A stretch of DNA of 64,000 bases from NCBI GenBank assembly GCA_002355935.1, contig AP017895.1, positions 1,302,001 to 1,366,000 of the forward strand, in the 5' to 3' direction. The DNA comes from Rothia aeria. GTDB taxonomy: Bacteria > Actinomycetota > Actinomycetes > Actinomycetales > Micrococcaceae. The notes under the pieces are model-generated. The model did not search any database. It had not been told where the DNA came from and saw nothing but the letters and a program-made list of their open reading frames with translations. Made by a program: the position numbers and the translations under genes. Positions 18,401-26,537 of this stretch are shown piece after piece. Each line of letters starts with the position of its first letter. Position 1 is the first letter of the stretch.

Positions 18401-18863
18401 TGAGCAGGCGCAGCAGGTGCGGCGCATGAAGGCGCGCGTGGAGCATGAGCGCATGCCGCACGGGGCAGACCGCACCCGGCAGCTGAAACTGGGGCGCGGC
18501 GGGCTCTCTGACGTGGAGTGGCTGGTTCAGCTGATTCAGCTGCAGCACGCCCATGAGGTGCAGGGGCTGCGCACCACCTCAACCCTGGAGGCGCTGAACG
18601 CCGCCGTGGAAGCAAACCTGGTGGCTGCCGAAGACGCCGAAGTACTGCGGGACGCTTGGCTGCTGGCGACCAAGATTCGCGGCGGCAATGTGCTGCGTGG
18701 CGTGCGCCAGTCTGATTTGCTGCCCACCCTGCGCGATGCCCTGGAGGCGGTCGCCCGCTGGAGCGGCTACTCCCCAGGCAGCGCCCGCCAACTGGAAGAA
18801 GACTATTTACGAGTTACCCGAAATGCCAGGAAAGTTTACGAAAGGCTTTTCTTTGAAGGGTAA
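15444..18863 (+). CDS. glnE: Bifunctional glutamine synthetase adenylyltransferase/deadenylase
   Basis: Large (1139 aa), intact. Two nucleotidyltransferase halves are visible: an N-terminal deadenylylase-type domain with GMGKCGARELNYISDVDVVY, and a C-terminal adenylyltransferase-type domain with AMGRLGGAENGFGSDADVMF; each is followed by a DADLRPEGK-like element and a helical domain containing GPGGLRDIEFTVQLLQL or GRGGLSDVEWLVQLIQL. I start at ATG 15444 (GGGAAGGTGAG upstream); the frame is open back to 15411. It carries a Ser/Thr/Pro-rich insert around residues 175-215. GlnE normally regulates GlnA1 by adenylylation, whereas the adjacent GlnA2 lacks the target Tyr, so its substrate is presumably encoded elsewhere. 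Confidence 0.95.
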   Translation: MNQAEPEHTPQNGRETHPRGTASGTESHLTGAAHAVGAADAADADLSKPADTEQAEEQRRTRTRLRAQMVSAGFYDSGKSERWLEAPELASVDRVNLFAGLRYAPSPDTALPALVRLIEKHPPVAERANCGEKQMGLFRLLGASQAVGDFLYRHPQTIDPLFDTDTVRGETELVATEHPKTVLDTPETDTPNKTPERAQKSPLPQSAPLNTPYRSRLLHAVGADPDAERPRARAELTGKDGYVALRVAYRAELAKIALIDVCSPDPVELMPTIGRHLADLAAAALEGALAIARTEVAEGAGGGLCAAPARGASVDALDLAIIGMGKCGARELNYISDVDVVYVIAPAPASDLPEGVEPLTEQECAQIGTELVHTLTKVIMAPAPEPPLWEVDANLRPEGKDGPLVRTVESYVSYYKRWAENWEFQALLKARPVAGSAHLGRRFAHAIDPFVWDSAARESFVESVQAMRARVTDNIPSAQVEQQIKLGPGGLRDIEFTVQLLQLVHGRTDPTVRTKSTIESLEALTGSSYISRADAQTFALYYKKLRLLEHRIQLSQLRRTHLMPAKEHERRALARSLVSPERLGTLSAEQMYKAWQKLKRNVRSLHERVFFRPLLAAVSTLSRDEVVLTESAAQDRLAALGYRDPRGAMRHIQALTSGVSRRAEIQRHLMPVLLGWFADGVDADAGLLGFRIVSESLGTTSWYLRMLRDSPAAAERLCHILSSSRYITDLLEDAPTSITWLDKVADLQPLGAAALKAEIASLLSRHDDSAEAMRAVRYLRRREILRIAMGDALNLLGVQQVCTGLATVDECTIGAALALAEREEITAKEREEAAGIREIPEEEPENPLLTEITVIAMGRLGGAENGFGSDADVMFVHRPVEGAGEEEAQSQANRIVNRLMQLIKQPVRPAIRAERPLEVDADLRPEGKQGAMVRSLDSYRAYYERWAETWEFQALLRARPIAGSEELGRAFIELIDPYRYPREFTAEQAQQVRRMKARVEHERMPHGADRTRQLKLGRGGLSDVEWLVQLIQLQHAHEVQGLRTTSTLEALNAAVEANLVAAEDAEVLRDAWLLATKIRGGNVLRGVRQSDLLPTLRDALEAVARWSGYSPGSARQLEEDYLRVTRNARKVYERLFFEG

Positions 18864-18895
18864 GAACAGAACCTAAGAAGAAAATGAGGAGAGAA

Positions 18896-20031
18896 ATGTT
18901 TGGACGTAACCGAGAAACTGAGAAGCAGTTAGCAGAGATTGTTAGAACTTTAAAAGACATGAATGATAATATCAGAGGTGCTTCGGGATACCAAGATACC
19001 TATTTAGAGCTAATAGATTGTGAGGAAAATAAAGATGAAGATAGGGATGAGGAAAATAATTCACCCGAGAAGTCTATGAAGAAAAATATAATGTTAATGA
19101 TATTTTAGAGAGGTTGGTGAAAATTTCTGGTCTTTTTATTGCAGTGTCTGCTGTAATTTCAGTTATAAATATTGCAGTATGGTCGTTGATATCATCAGGG
19201 TTTAATGTAAATACAAGTTTTTACCTACTGTCAAAAGGTGTTGGAGGCGCATTTAATTTTCAATCCATAGCTATCTTCCCTGCTCTTACGACTATATTTA
19301 TTCTCCTAAATGTTTATTTATTTAATAAGAGTGTAGATGGTAACCGTGGCCTGAAGGCCAATCTCCTTTTCTTATGGTTTGCAAGCGGAGTCTTCAATAT
19401 ATTGTTGGTTGCTGGAATATTTTTAAAAACACCGAATCTTTTTAAAGAGGGTATTTTGGATCTAGAAACGTCATGGGGTAGAATCTTGCTAGCTTTTGGT
19501 TTACTAGCTATACCTTTCTCTTCTGCGTATGTCATGTATGCTTTGTTTTTTGGAGATTTAGAATCTGAAGATAAAACGTACCAATCTGATAAACCTATAG
19601 ATCTTTCAAAAATTATTTGTTATTCCGGTAGCATTGTAATTATTCTATCATTTATGTGGCCAGTGCATTTATACTATAAAGGTTATGGGTCTGAATGCTT
19701 TGAGGTTTCAAATAATTCAGTAAGTGATAGAGTTTTGAGAAACATTCCTGAAAATAATCTTACAGATGATCAAAAGAATAAAATTCGAGAATCTTTAAAA
19801 GAATCCTGGTCTGTGCTTGGTGAAGAGGGGGAGAAATTTTCTATTTTTGTTACCCGTGAAGATAAAGATACTATTGACGGGGTATTATTTAAAAGGTTTG
19901 CTGAGACAAAAGATGAAGAAGGTCAAGTTGTGAAAAAATGGCTTGAAGAACGTTCCAGTGGGAAAATTATTACTATAAATCGGAAAGCTATTAAATCCCG
20001 TAATCCTCAGGTTTGCTCATCGGAAACTTAA
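18896..20031 (+). CDS. AT-rich membrane protein of unknown function (frameshifted)
   Basis: Two reading frames, 18896-19108 and about 19060-20031, probably make one protein of about 378 aa. The first gives an acidic cytoplasmic part (MFGRNRETEKQLAEIVRTL ... CEENKDEDRDEENN). The second runs in-frame from TREVYEEKYNVNDILERLV into four or five membrane segments (ISGLFIAVSAVISVINIAVW; IFPALTTIFILLNVYLF; LFLWFASGVFNILLVAGIF; ILLAFGLLAIPFSSAYVMYAL; IICYSGSIVIILSFMW), then a charged C-terminal domain. One added T near 19060 joins them. Otherwise the second frame has a TTG start at 19114. ATG 18896 follows AGGAGA. The base composition is strikingly AT-rich compared with all neighbours, suggesting recent transfer. 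I recognise no family. Confidence 0.55.
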
Positions 20032-20318
20032 CGATCTCGTAGATTCTGTTGCCCGTTTTGAAACGCAGAAGGGTACAATACAGTAACTTTTTGAAGGCCC
20101 AGTTCAGGGTATTGCTAACAATGCGGGCGTAGGAGTGCAAACAGCCTTAACGTACCTCTCCCACCCATCAGGAACTCGGTCTCCCAGAGCAGAAGCTTCC
20201 TCTGCGTCTGCGTGCCGTATCCTTAATAGACACGTTCTGTGGCGCCGTCCAGCCGTTGGGTTGCCGCCTCGAACATGCCTAAATTATTCACCAAATATGT
20301 TGATAGGAAGGCGCTGTT
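20032..20318. other. Intergenic stretch after the AT-rich gene
   Basis: About 290 bases of mixed composition with no supportable gene. A short open frame at 20135-20335 has Pro/Arg-rich content and no ribosome binding site. The GC content returns to the genomic level here, so this is close to the right edge of the AT-rich segment. Confidence 0.4.
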
Positions 20319-20618
20319 ATGGATACGAATATTGAGCACATCATCAAAGTAGATGAGATTATCCACAGCATGGGCGCATTGCAGGCCCTCAAGCGTAAGC
20401 TCCAGGACGGGGAACGCGACTCCGAGAAGCTGGGGGAGGCATGCGACCGTATCGTGGCCGCCACCCAGAAGGTTATTAGCGAGTCTGGGGAAGAAGGGGA
20501 GGCTATCGCCGAGCTGCTGCGTGACTCCGTTTCAGACACCGTCTACTTCTTCCTGGAAGAGCACAACCTTGACGACGATTTCGATATCCGTGCATTCGTC
20601 ACAGCCCGCAACTGGTAG
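20319..20618 (+). CDS. DUF5713-like small acidic protein, copy 1
   Basis: 99 aa, ATG 20319 with AGGAAGG upstream. Acidic, helical, no export signal. Its C-terminal part (LRDSVSDTVYFFLEEHNLDDDFDIRAFVTARNW read in pieces) aligns with the copy at 20743 in order: a Ser/Thr-rich helix, an acidic turn (DDDFDI versus EDFDI) and a terminal ARNW versus ERDW. That pattern, with the ending x-R-[DN]-W, is what I recall of the DUF5713 family. This copy lacks the aromatic YYPPHLV element near the N-terminus seen in copy 2. The function is unknown; similar proteins are found singly in many bacteria, sometimes near toxin-antitoxin or defence genes. Confidence 0.6.
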   Translation: MDTNIEHIIKVDEIIHSMGALQALKRKLQDGERDSEKLGEACDRIVAATQKVISESGEEGEAIAELLRDSVSDTVYFFLEEHNLDDDFDIRAFVTARNW

Positions 20619-20742
20619 GTTGCCCGCCCCTCACAGAACCCGTGATGACCGAGCCGGTTGCCCGCCGCATTTAGCGCATGGGATTATAAAGCTCAGCCCC
20701 GGTAACCGCCGGGGCCACACCTCACAATTTTGAAGGAAAACT

Positions 20743-21065
20743 ATGCTGAAAATGATGACTACGTCTACGATATGCGCGACGACGACTATTACCCGCCCCA
20801 CCTGGTGCAGAAAGTCGCTGACGAGCTGCGGAAATTTGATGAGCTTTTGGACGCGGGCGAACGTGACCCGCAGAAAATCCAGGCCCGCGCCGACGAAGTC
20901 ACCAAGAACATTAACACCCTCGCAGATGAGTTCGATGAGGCAGACAGCGAGATTGAGACCGTTGCACGCGAGTCTATCGCTGAGACCTTCTACCTCATCC
21001 TCAAAGAGTACGGGCTTGAGGAAGACTTCGATATTGAAGAGCTCATCGCAGAGCGTGACTGGTAA
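20743..21065 (+). CDS. DUF5713-like small acidic protein, copy 2 (probable frameshift at the start)
   Basis: The best-supported family member of the pair: DYYPPHLVQKVADELRKF, LADEFDEADSEIETVARES and a final LEEDFDIEELIAERDW match my memory of DUF5713. The open frame has no good start: it begins at a TTG (20730) with no Shine-Dalgarno. An ATG at 20743, 5 bases after GAAGGA, is in the wrong frame, but one extra A in the AAAA at 20749-20752 gives M-L-K-N-D-D-Y-V-Y-D and joins it to the family sequence. I therefore place the start at 20743. The product would be about 108 aa. Function unknown. Confidence 0.6.
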
Positions 21066-21210
21066 ATTACACGTACTTTACAGATAGGGCCTCGTCGTCT
21101 CAGAGGTTGCTCAAGGGCAGTAACCTGAGCGGCGAGGCTTCGGGCTGCCTCAACCCTAGCGAGCACAGTTTTCTTCCTTGCACTATATCTCTATTAAAAG
21201 TACGCTATCC

Positions 21211-21216
21211 TGTACA
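21211..21216. promoter_or_regulatory. TGTACA hexamer upstream of yefM, possible autoregulatory operator
   Basis: A palindromic TGTACA lies 18 bases before the yefM start, beside a TATCCT that could serve as a -10. In the E. coli yefM-yoeB promoter, TGTACA is the known core of the YefM operator. Only one full copy is seen here. Confidence 0.4.
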
Positions 21217-21233
21217 TAAAAGGAGATGAGCTT

Positions 21234-21488
21234 ATGAAAACCATGTCTTACACCGAGTCTCGGGCTCGGTATGCTGAAGTACTTAACCACGTTGAGGACC
21301 ACCGCGAAGAGGTTGTTATTACTCGATCGGGGCACGAGCCGGCAGTTATACTCTCCTTGTCTGAATATGAATCTCTTCAAGAGACTGCCTACCTTATGCG
21401 TTCCCCTGCTAATGCACGTCGTCTTATGGAATCCATCTCTCGTCTTGAAGCTGGTCTTGGGGCTGAACATCAGCTGATTGAGGAATAG
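21234..21488 (+). CDS. yefM: Antitoxin YefM (Phd/YefM family)
   Basis: 84 aa, ATG 21234 with AAGGAGATG upstream. The N-terminal DNA-binding and dimerisation part has the family pattern: MSYTESRARYAEVLNHVEDHREEVVITRSG...PAVILSLSEYESLQET, followed by a flexible C-terminal tail that would wrap the toxin (YLMRSPANARRLMESISRLEAG). It neutralises the YoeB ribosome-dependent mRNA interferase and represses its own promoter. It is separated by only two bases from yoeB, so the pair forms one operon. Confidence 0.93.
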   Translation: MKTMSYTESRARYAEVLNHVEDHREEVVITRSGHEPAVILSLSEYESLQETAYLMRSPANARRLMESISRLEAGLGAEHQLIEE

Positions 21489-21490
21489 TT

Positions 21491-21751
21491 GTGAGAATTA
21501 TTTTTGACGATTCAGCGTGGAGTGACTATCTCTGGTGGCAGGTGCAAGATCGGAAGGTTCTCAAGCGCATTAATCTACTGATCAAAGATGTTGAACGAAA
21601 TGGTAATGAAGGTATAGGGAAGCCTGAAGCTCTCAGACATCAATTTTCAGGCTGGTGGTCACGCAGAATTACTGATGAACACCGTCTCGTATACAAGCTT
21701 ACTGACGATTCTATTGTCATAGCTTCATGCCGATACCACTATGGGGTATAG
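21491..21751 (+). CDS. yoeB: Toxin YoeB (ribosome-dependent mRNA endonuclease)
   Basis: 86 aa, GTG start at 21491. Closely follows the canonical YoeB pattern: WSDYLWWQVQDRKVLKRIN, LIKDVERN, GKPEALRHQFSGWWSRRI, DEHRLVYKLTD and a terminal CRYHYGV. The catalytic residues known from E. coli YoeB are conserved at matching positions: Glu46, Arg65, His83 and Tyr84. The toxin binds the ribosomal A site and cleaves mRNA; activity depends on release from YefM, encoded just upstream. It appears intact, with a strong hairpin after the stop codon. Confidence 0.95.
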   Translation: MRIIFDDSAWSDYLWWQVQDRKVLKRINLLIKDVERNGNEGIGKPEALRHQFSGWWSRRITDEHRLVYKLTDDSIVIASCRYHYGV

Positions 21752-21766
21752 GTTCTATCTCGGAAG

Positions 21767-21812
21767 GGGCTGTGCGCATTCAGAAGCGATATTTTCTGAA
21801 TGCGCACAGCCC
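21767..21812. terminator. Bidirectional terminator between yoeB and hrpA
   Basis: A 19-bp perfect inverted repeat (arms 21767-21785 and 21794-21812, core CTGTGCGCATTCAGAA) with an 8-base loop lies between two convergent genes. The arms would extend further if one C were added in the right arm. Confidence 0.75.
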
Positions 21813-21844
21813 TTCTAGATAGGATTCGCGAGGCAGACGGGAAC

Positions 21845-24800
21845 CTATTTCTTCACCTGCTCCAGCGCCTCACGTTGAGCCTTGGCGATGCGCTTCTCTG
21901 AGACCGTGTACGCCGTGCCGAGTTCCTGGGCGAAGAAGCTCACACGCAGCTCCTCAAGCATCCAGTTCACGCGGGCGAGCGCATCGGGAATAAGAGTCCC
22001 CTCGGGCAGCGACTTGACGGCGGAATCGTAGGAGTCCTCCAAATCCTGCACCGTGAGCATGAGCTGATTGTCTCGGTTTAGGTTCGGCCCCAGCTTGGTC
22101 AGACGGATCTGCGCGGCCTTCAGGTAGCGCGGCAGGTGAACCAGCTGATCGTACCCGGTGTTCGCCACGAATTCGGGGTACACCAGGTTATCAAGCTGCC
22201 CCTTTACGTCTGAGACGGCGTGCATGGTGCTCAATGAGGTTGCTTTCTTAATGGCTTTGCGCAGCGCCGCCGCCTCTGAGAGGATTTCGGCAACCAGTTT
22301 GGTGACCTCAAAGACGGTATCGATCAGCTCGGCGCGCACATGCTCGAACAGCTCCCGGTATTCGGCGCGTGTGAACACGGGCGTGTGCGGCACCAGCTTG
22401 TCGAGCGCGGCAACCGTGCAGTCCCGAATCAGTTCGTCAATCGAGCCGTGCGGGTTCTGTGTGAACACGATCTTCTCTTTATTTGACAGGTGATCGCTCA
22501 CGTACCGTTCGGGGGAGGGCACCTGCAGCTGCAGAAGACGAATAATACCGCGCCGCTGCGAATGTACCTGCTCGGCTTCGGTGGGGAAAATACGGATGCC
22601 CACACTCGTTTTTTCGTCCACCAGCGCCGGGTATCCGCTGACCGCCTGGGTTGCAATAATGCGCTGCACCTTGCGCGGAATCTCCTCGCCAGGAAAGTCG
22701 GTCAGACCCGTGGTTTCACGGATAGAATCTTGAGAGCCTGCGCCCTGAGCGGCGGTTTTCCCAGGTTTTGCGCCCGAGCCTGTGCTGTTTTTCTTCGCGC
22801 CCTGATGCGCCGAACCGGTCTGCGATGAGGCACTCTGTGCGGAGTTCCCGCCCGCGAGCGCCGCCATCTTCGCCACCGTATCCTCCGAAGCGCCCAGCGA
22901 ATCCGCTAGGGCTGAGCGAATCTGCGCATGGAGTTTTTGCTGCAGTTCACGGATATCTTTGCTTTCGCCCAGAATCTTATTGCGGGCATCGCGCACCTGG
23001 AACGTGAACTTCAGATGATCCGGCACGGAGTCCCAGTCGAATGCATCCGGCTCAACCACCACGCCGCGCAGACGACGCAGCACCAGCGCGAACGAGGGCA
23101 AAAGCTCGTCAGTCGCGGGGGAGTAGTCCGCCTCTAGAGACTCCAGTGCCATGCGTGCAACATCCGGGGCGGGCACAAAATTACGGCGAATCGCCTTCGG
23201 CAGCGATTTAATGAGTGCCGTTAAAAGTTCATGGCGCATTCCCGGAATCTGCCAGCGGAACGGCTCGGGGGTCAGCTGGTTCAAGAACAGAATCGGTACC
23301 TGAACCGCCACGCCGTCGCGTTTTGCCGCATCCGTGCGGGCACCGCCCACCCCTGCCCCCGGGGCGTATTCGTACCGCAAATCCAGGGTGAGTTCGCCGC
23401 CGTCGGTACGCTGCACCCACTGGCGCGGGAACTGCGAATCGTCATAATCGGCGGCATCCTCATTAATAAGGTTTTCCGGGTTGAAATCGAGCAGGTTATC
23501 GTTCTCTAAACGCGCGTGCTTCCACCATTTATCGAAGGAACGAACGTCCGTCACATGCTCGGGGATGCGCGCATTATAGAACTCGAAAAGCACGGCGTCA
23601 TCCACTCGCAGATCGCGGCGGCGCAGGCGGGCCTCAAGCTCCTCAACCTCAGCCAGGGCACGCAGGTTGCGCTTGTAGAACTTGTGCTGGGTGCGCCAGT
23701 CGCCCTCCACCAGGGCGGAACGAATAAAAATCTCACGTGCAGCGGCGGCATCTACCCGGGAATACTGCACGGGACGGTCGGCATAAATCGTCAGCCCGTA
23801 CAGGGTGCCCTTCGTATACGCCACGGCGGCACCTCGGCTTGCCGACCAATGCGGCTCGGAATACTGCTTTTTCAACAGGTGCCCGCCCACTTCTTCAACC
23901 CACTGCGGCTCAACCGCGGCGTTTGTGCGTGCCCACAGCCGGGAAGTCTCCACAAGCTCGGCAGAGAGCACCCAGTCAGGGTTCTGTTTGAAAAGCCCGG
24001 AACCTGGGAAGATAGCGAATTTTGTGCCACGCGCCCCCAGATATTCGCGCGGACCACGCGGGGCTTTGCCGTAGGTTTTCTCACGCTCCTCTTTAGCGCC
24101 CACATGCGAGAGCAGACCCGAAAGCAGGCTCTTATGAATCTCAACCTCACGCCCCGACGCGTCAATATCGCGCCCGTTCGACACGCGGATATTCGCGGTG
24201 CGCCCCATCTCACGCAGCTGAGCGAAAAGATCCTGCCACTCACGAATACGCAAAAAGTTAATAAACTCGCGGTGGCACATTTTTCGCAACTGCGAAGAGG
24301 AAAGCTCAGCCTGGCGCTCATTAATGTACTGCCACAGCAGCAGGAACGACGAAAAATCAGATGTATCGTCCGTGAAACGGGCATGCATCTCATCGGCGGT
24401 GCCACGCACCTCAGCTGGGCGTTCACGCGGATCCTGAATCGTCAAAGCGGCAGCAAGAACCATCATCTCTTTAGCACAGTCACGGCGCGAACCCTCAATA
24501 ATCATGCGCGCCAAACGCGGATCGACCGGGAACGCACTCATTGCACGCCCCGTAGCGGTCAGCGTCGAGGCAGCACGATGATGCTTCCCCCTCTTATCCG
24601 TGCGCGCCGGTTTTTCAGAAAGCGCCCCAAGCTCACGCAGCAGATTCACGCCGTCATTAATCGCGCGTGATGCGGGTGGCTGCACAAACGGGAAACGTGC
24701 AATATCGCCGGGCTCACGCACCACGCCGATCGCAATCATCTGCAAAATAACGGCCGCCAGGTTCGTGCGCAGAATCTCCGGGTCGGTAAACTCGCTGCGC

Positions 24801-26284
24801 GACGCGAAATCCTCCTCAGAATACAGCCGAATCGCAATACCATCGCTCACACGGCCGCACCGCCCCGAGCGCTGGTTCGCGCTCGCCTGAGAAATCCGCT
24901 CAATCGGCAGGCGCTGCACCTTCGTGCGCGCCGAATACCGCGAAATGCGGGCGGTACCGGTATCGATCACATACTTGATACCCGGTACCGTCAGCGAAGT
25001 TTCTGCAACGTTCGTCGCCAGCACGATGCGCGGCCGACTCCCCGGCGTAAACACACGATGCTGCTCCGCGAGAGACAGACGCGCGTACAGCGGCAGGACC
25101 TCGTAGTTCATACGTGGGGACTTAGCGACCAAAGACTCCAAAGCATCGTGAGCATCGCGAATTTCGCGCTCGCCCGAGAAGAAAATCAGGATATCGCCAG
25201 GTGCTTCCTTCGACAGCTCCTCGACGGCGGCAAGGATTCCATCGGTTGGGTCACGGTCTTCGTCGCCTTCATCTTCATCAGCGTAGCCGTCCCCATCGAG
25301 TGGTCGGTAGCGAATCTCCACCGGGTAGGTGCGCCCCGAAACCTCAATAATCGGGGGAGCATCATCGGGAAGAATCTGCTCGGCAATCTCACGCTCCTCA
25401 TCGCTAAGAGAATCGTCTACCACACCCTTACCGGGCACGAAACTCGGTGCGAAATGCCTCGCAAACCGTTCAGGGTCAATGGTTGCGGAGGTAATAATGA
25501 CCTTCAAATCCGGGCGCTGCGGCAGAATACGCTTCAGGTACCCCAGAATAAAATCAATATTTAGGCTGCGCTCATGCGCCTCGTCAATAATGAGCGTGGA
25601 GTACTTGCGCAGCAGCTTATCGTGCTGAATTTCGGCGAGCAGAATACCGTCGGTCATGAGTTTGATAGCGCTGTTCTCGCCCACCTCAGAGGTGAAACGC
25701 ACCTGGTAACCCACGGTCTCACCAATTTTCTGCCCCAGCTCTTCAGCGATGCGCTCCGCCACCGAACGTGCGGCAAGGCGTCGCGGCTGGGTGTGCCCAA
25801 TCATGCCTTTTTCAGCAAGACCGAGTTCCAGGCACATCTTGGGCAGCTGCGTGGTCTTACCCGAGCCGGTCTCGCCAGCCACAATGATGACCTGGTGATC
25901 ACGAATGGCCGCCTTAATGTCTTCGCGGCGCTCGCTGACGGGCAGCTCTTCGGGATAGGTGATTACGGCGGGAATCAGCGGGTTATAGGGGCGCTGTTCG
26001 GCCCGGTCCCGGTGGTTCTTGCGGCGCTCATGTTTGTGTGGATTTTTGGGGCGTGAAGCGTTATTTTTACGCGAAGAATTCTTGTGGGCATTACGCCGTT
26101 TTGAGCTTGGCTCTGTTGTGGAAGCATCGCCGGGTTTCTCATCGGATGTTTGGGATGTGCGCGCGGGCTTTTGAGGTGCGCGCATCGGCGCCGCATGAAT
26201 AGTAGCCGCCCTGCTCGCCATACTGGGCGCGGTTCGAGTGGTCTTAGGAGTATCTGTGTGTTCGGTGGGTTTCTGCTCAGACAT
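21845..26284 (-). CDS. hrpA: ATP-dependent RNA helicase HrpA (DEAH family)
   Basis: 1479 aa and intact. The helicase core starts near residue 105 (YPEELPVSERREDIKAAI) with Walker A GETGSGKTTQLPK, motif II DEAHERSLN, SAT (motif III) and motif VI QRSGRCGR, followed by the HA2/OB-type region and the long C-terminal DUF3418-type extension typical of bacterial HrpA (SFFAQELGTAYTVSEKRIAKA). HrpA unwinds RNA and in E. coli resolves stalled or collided ribosomes. Two low-complexity regions stand out: a basic, Ser/Lys/Asn-rich N-terminal tail of about 95 aa, and a Gly/Ser/Ala-rich insert near residue 1165-1215. Both are predicted to be disordered. The gene is isolated, with yoeB converging and a divergent MBL gene upstream. 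Confidence 0.95.
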   Translation of the reverse strand: MSEQKPTEHTDTPKTTRTAPSMASRAATIHAAPMRAPQKPARTSQTSDEKPGDASTTEPSSKRRNAHKNSSRKNNASRPKNPHKHERRKNHRDRAEQRPYNPLIPAVITYPEELPVSERREDIKAAIRDHQVIIVAGETGSGKTTQLPKMCLELGLAEKGMIGHTQPRRLAARSVAERIAEELGQKIGETVGYQVRFTSEVGENSAIKLMTDGILLAEIQHDKLLRKYSTLIIDEAHERSLNIDFILGYLKRILPQRPDLKVIITSATIDPERFARHFAPSFVPGKGVVDDSLSDEEREIAEQILPDDAPPIIEVSGRTYPVEIRYRPLDGDGYADEDEGDEDRDPTDGILAAVEELSKEAPGDILIFFSGEREIRDAHDALESLVAKSPRMNYEVLPLYARLSLAEQHRVFTPGSRPRIVLATNVAETSLTVPGIKYVIDTGTARISRYSARTKVQRLPIERISQASANQRSGRCGRVSDGIAIRLYSEEDFASRSEFTDPEILRTNLAAVILQMIAIGVVREPGDIARFPFVQPPASRAINDGVNLLRELGALSEKPARTDKRGKHHRAASTLTATGRAMSAFPVDPRLARMIIEGSRRDCAKEMMVLAAALTIQDPRERPAEVRGTADEMHARFTDDTSDFSSFLLLWQYINERQAELSSSQLRKMCHREFINFLRIREWQDLFAQLREMGRTANIRVSNGRDIDASGREVEIHKSLLSGLLSHVGAKEEREKTYGKAPRGPREYLGARGTKFAIFPGSGLFKQNPDWVLSAELVETSRLWARTNAAVEPQWVEEVGGHLLKKQYSEPHWSASRGAAVAYTKGTLYGLTIYADRPVQYSRVDAAAAREIFIRSALVEGDWRTQHKFYKRNLRALAEVEELEARLRRRDLRVDDAVLFEFYNARIPEHVTDVRSFDKWWKHARLENDNLLDFNPENLINEDAADYDDSQFPRQWVQRTDGGELTLDLRYEYAPGAGVGGARTDAAKRDGVAVQVPILFLNQLTPEPFRWQIPGMRHELLTALIKSLPKAIRRNFVPAPDVARMALESLEADYSPATDELLPSFALVLRRLRGVVVEPDAFDWDSVPDHLKFTFQVRDARNKILGESKDIRELQQKLHAQIRSALADSLGASEDTVAKMAALAGGNSAQSASSQTGSAHQGAKKNSTGSGAKPGKTAAQGAGSQDSIRETTGLTDFPGEEIPRKVQRIIATQAVSGYPALVDEKTSVGIRIFPTEAEQVHSQRRGIIRLLQLQVPSPERYVSDHLSNKEKIVFTQNPHGSIDELIRDCTVAALDKLVPHTPVFTRAEYRELFEHVRAELIDTVFEVTKLVAEILSEAAALRKAIKKATSLSTMHAVSDVKGQLDNLVYPEFVANTGYDQLVHLPRYLKAAQIRLTKLGPNLNRDNQLMLTVQDLEDSYDSAVKSLPEGTLIPDALARVNWMLEELRVSFFAQELGTAYTVSEKRIAKAQREALEQVKK

Positions 26285-26537
26285 ATCGTTACTAGTTTAC
26301 TCTTCTGCCGCCAACCGTAAATCAGCGCACCTTCACAGCATCGTGCCCCTCTCGCCGCCCTTTAAGAACGGAGCTTGGGCGCATCAATGAGTCTTAGGTG
26401 CCCTGCCGATTGTGAAGAAGCAGAAAACTGCAACTGTTTTCAACCGACTTTGGTATGTTTCGCCCATCGGAATACCCGCCGCCGAACAGGCCAAAAACGC
26501 CCCGTATGGGTAGGGGTTACGCGTAGCATATGGGGCT

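Noticed and set aside
20135-20335. Short open frame in the gap after the AT-rich gene.
   Set aside because: It is Pro/Arg-rich with no ribosome binding site and overlaps the start of the next gene.
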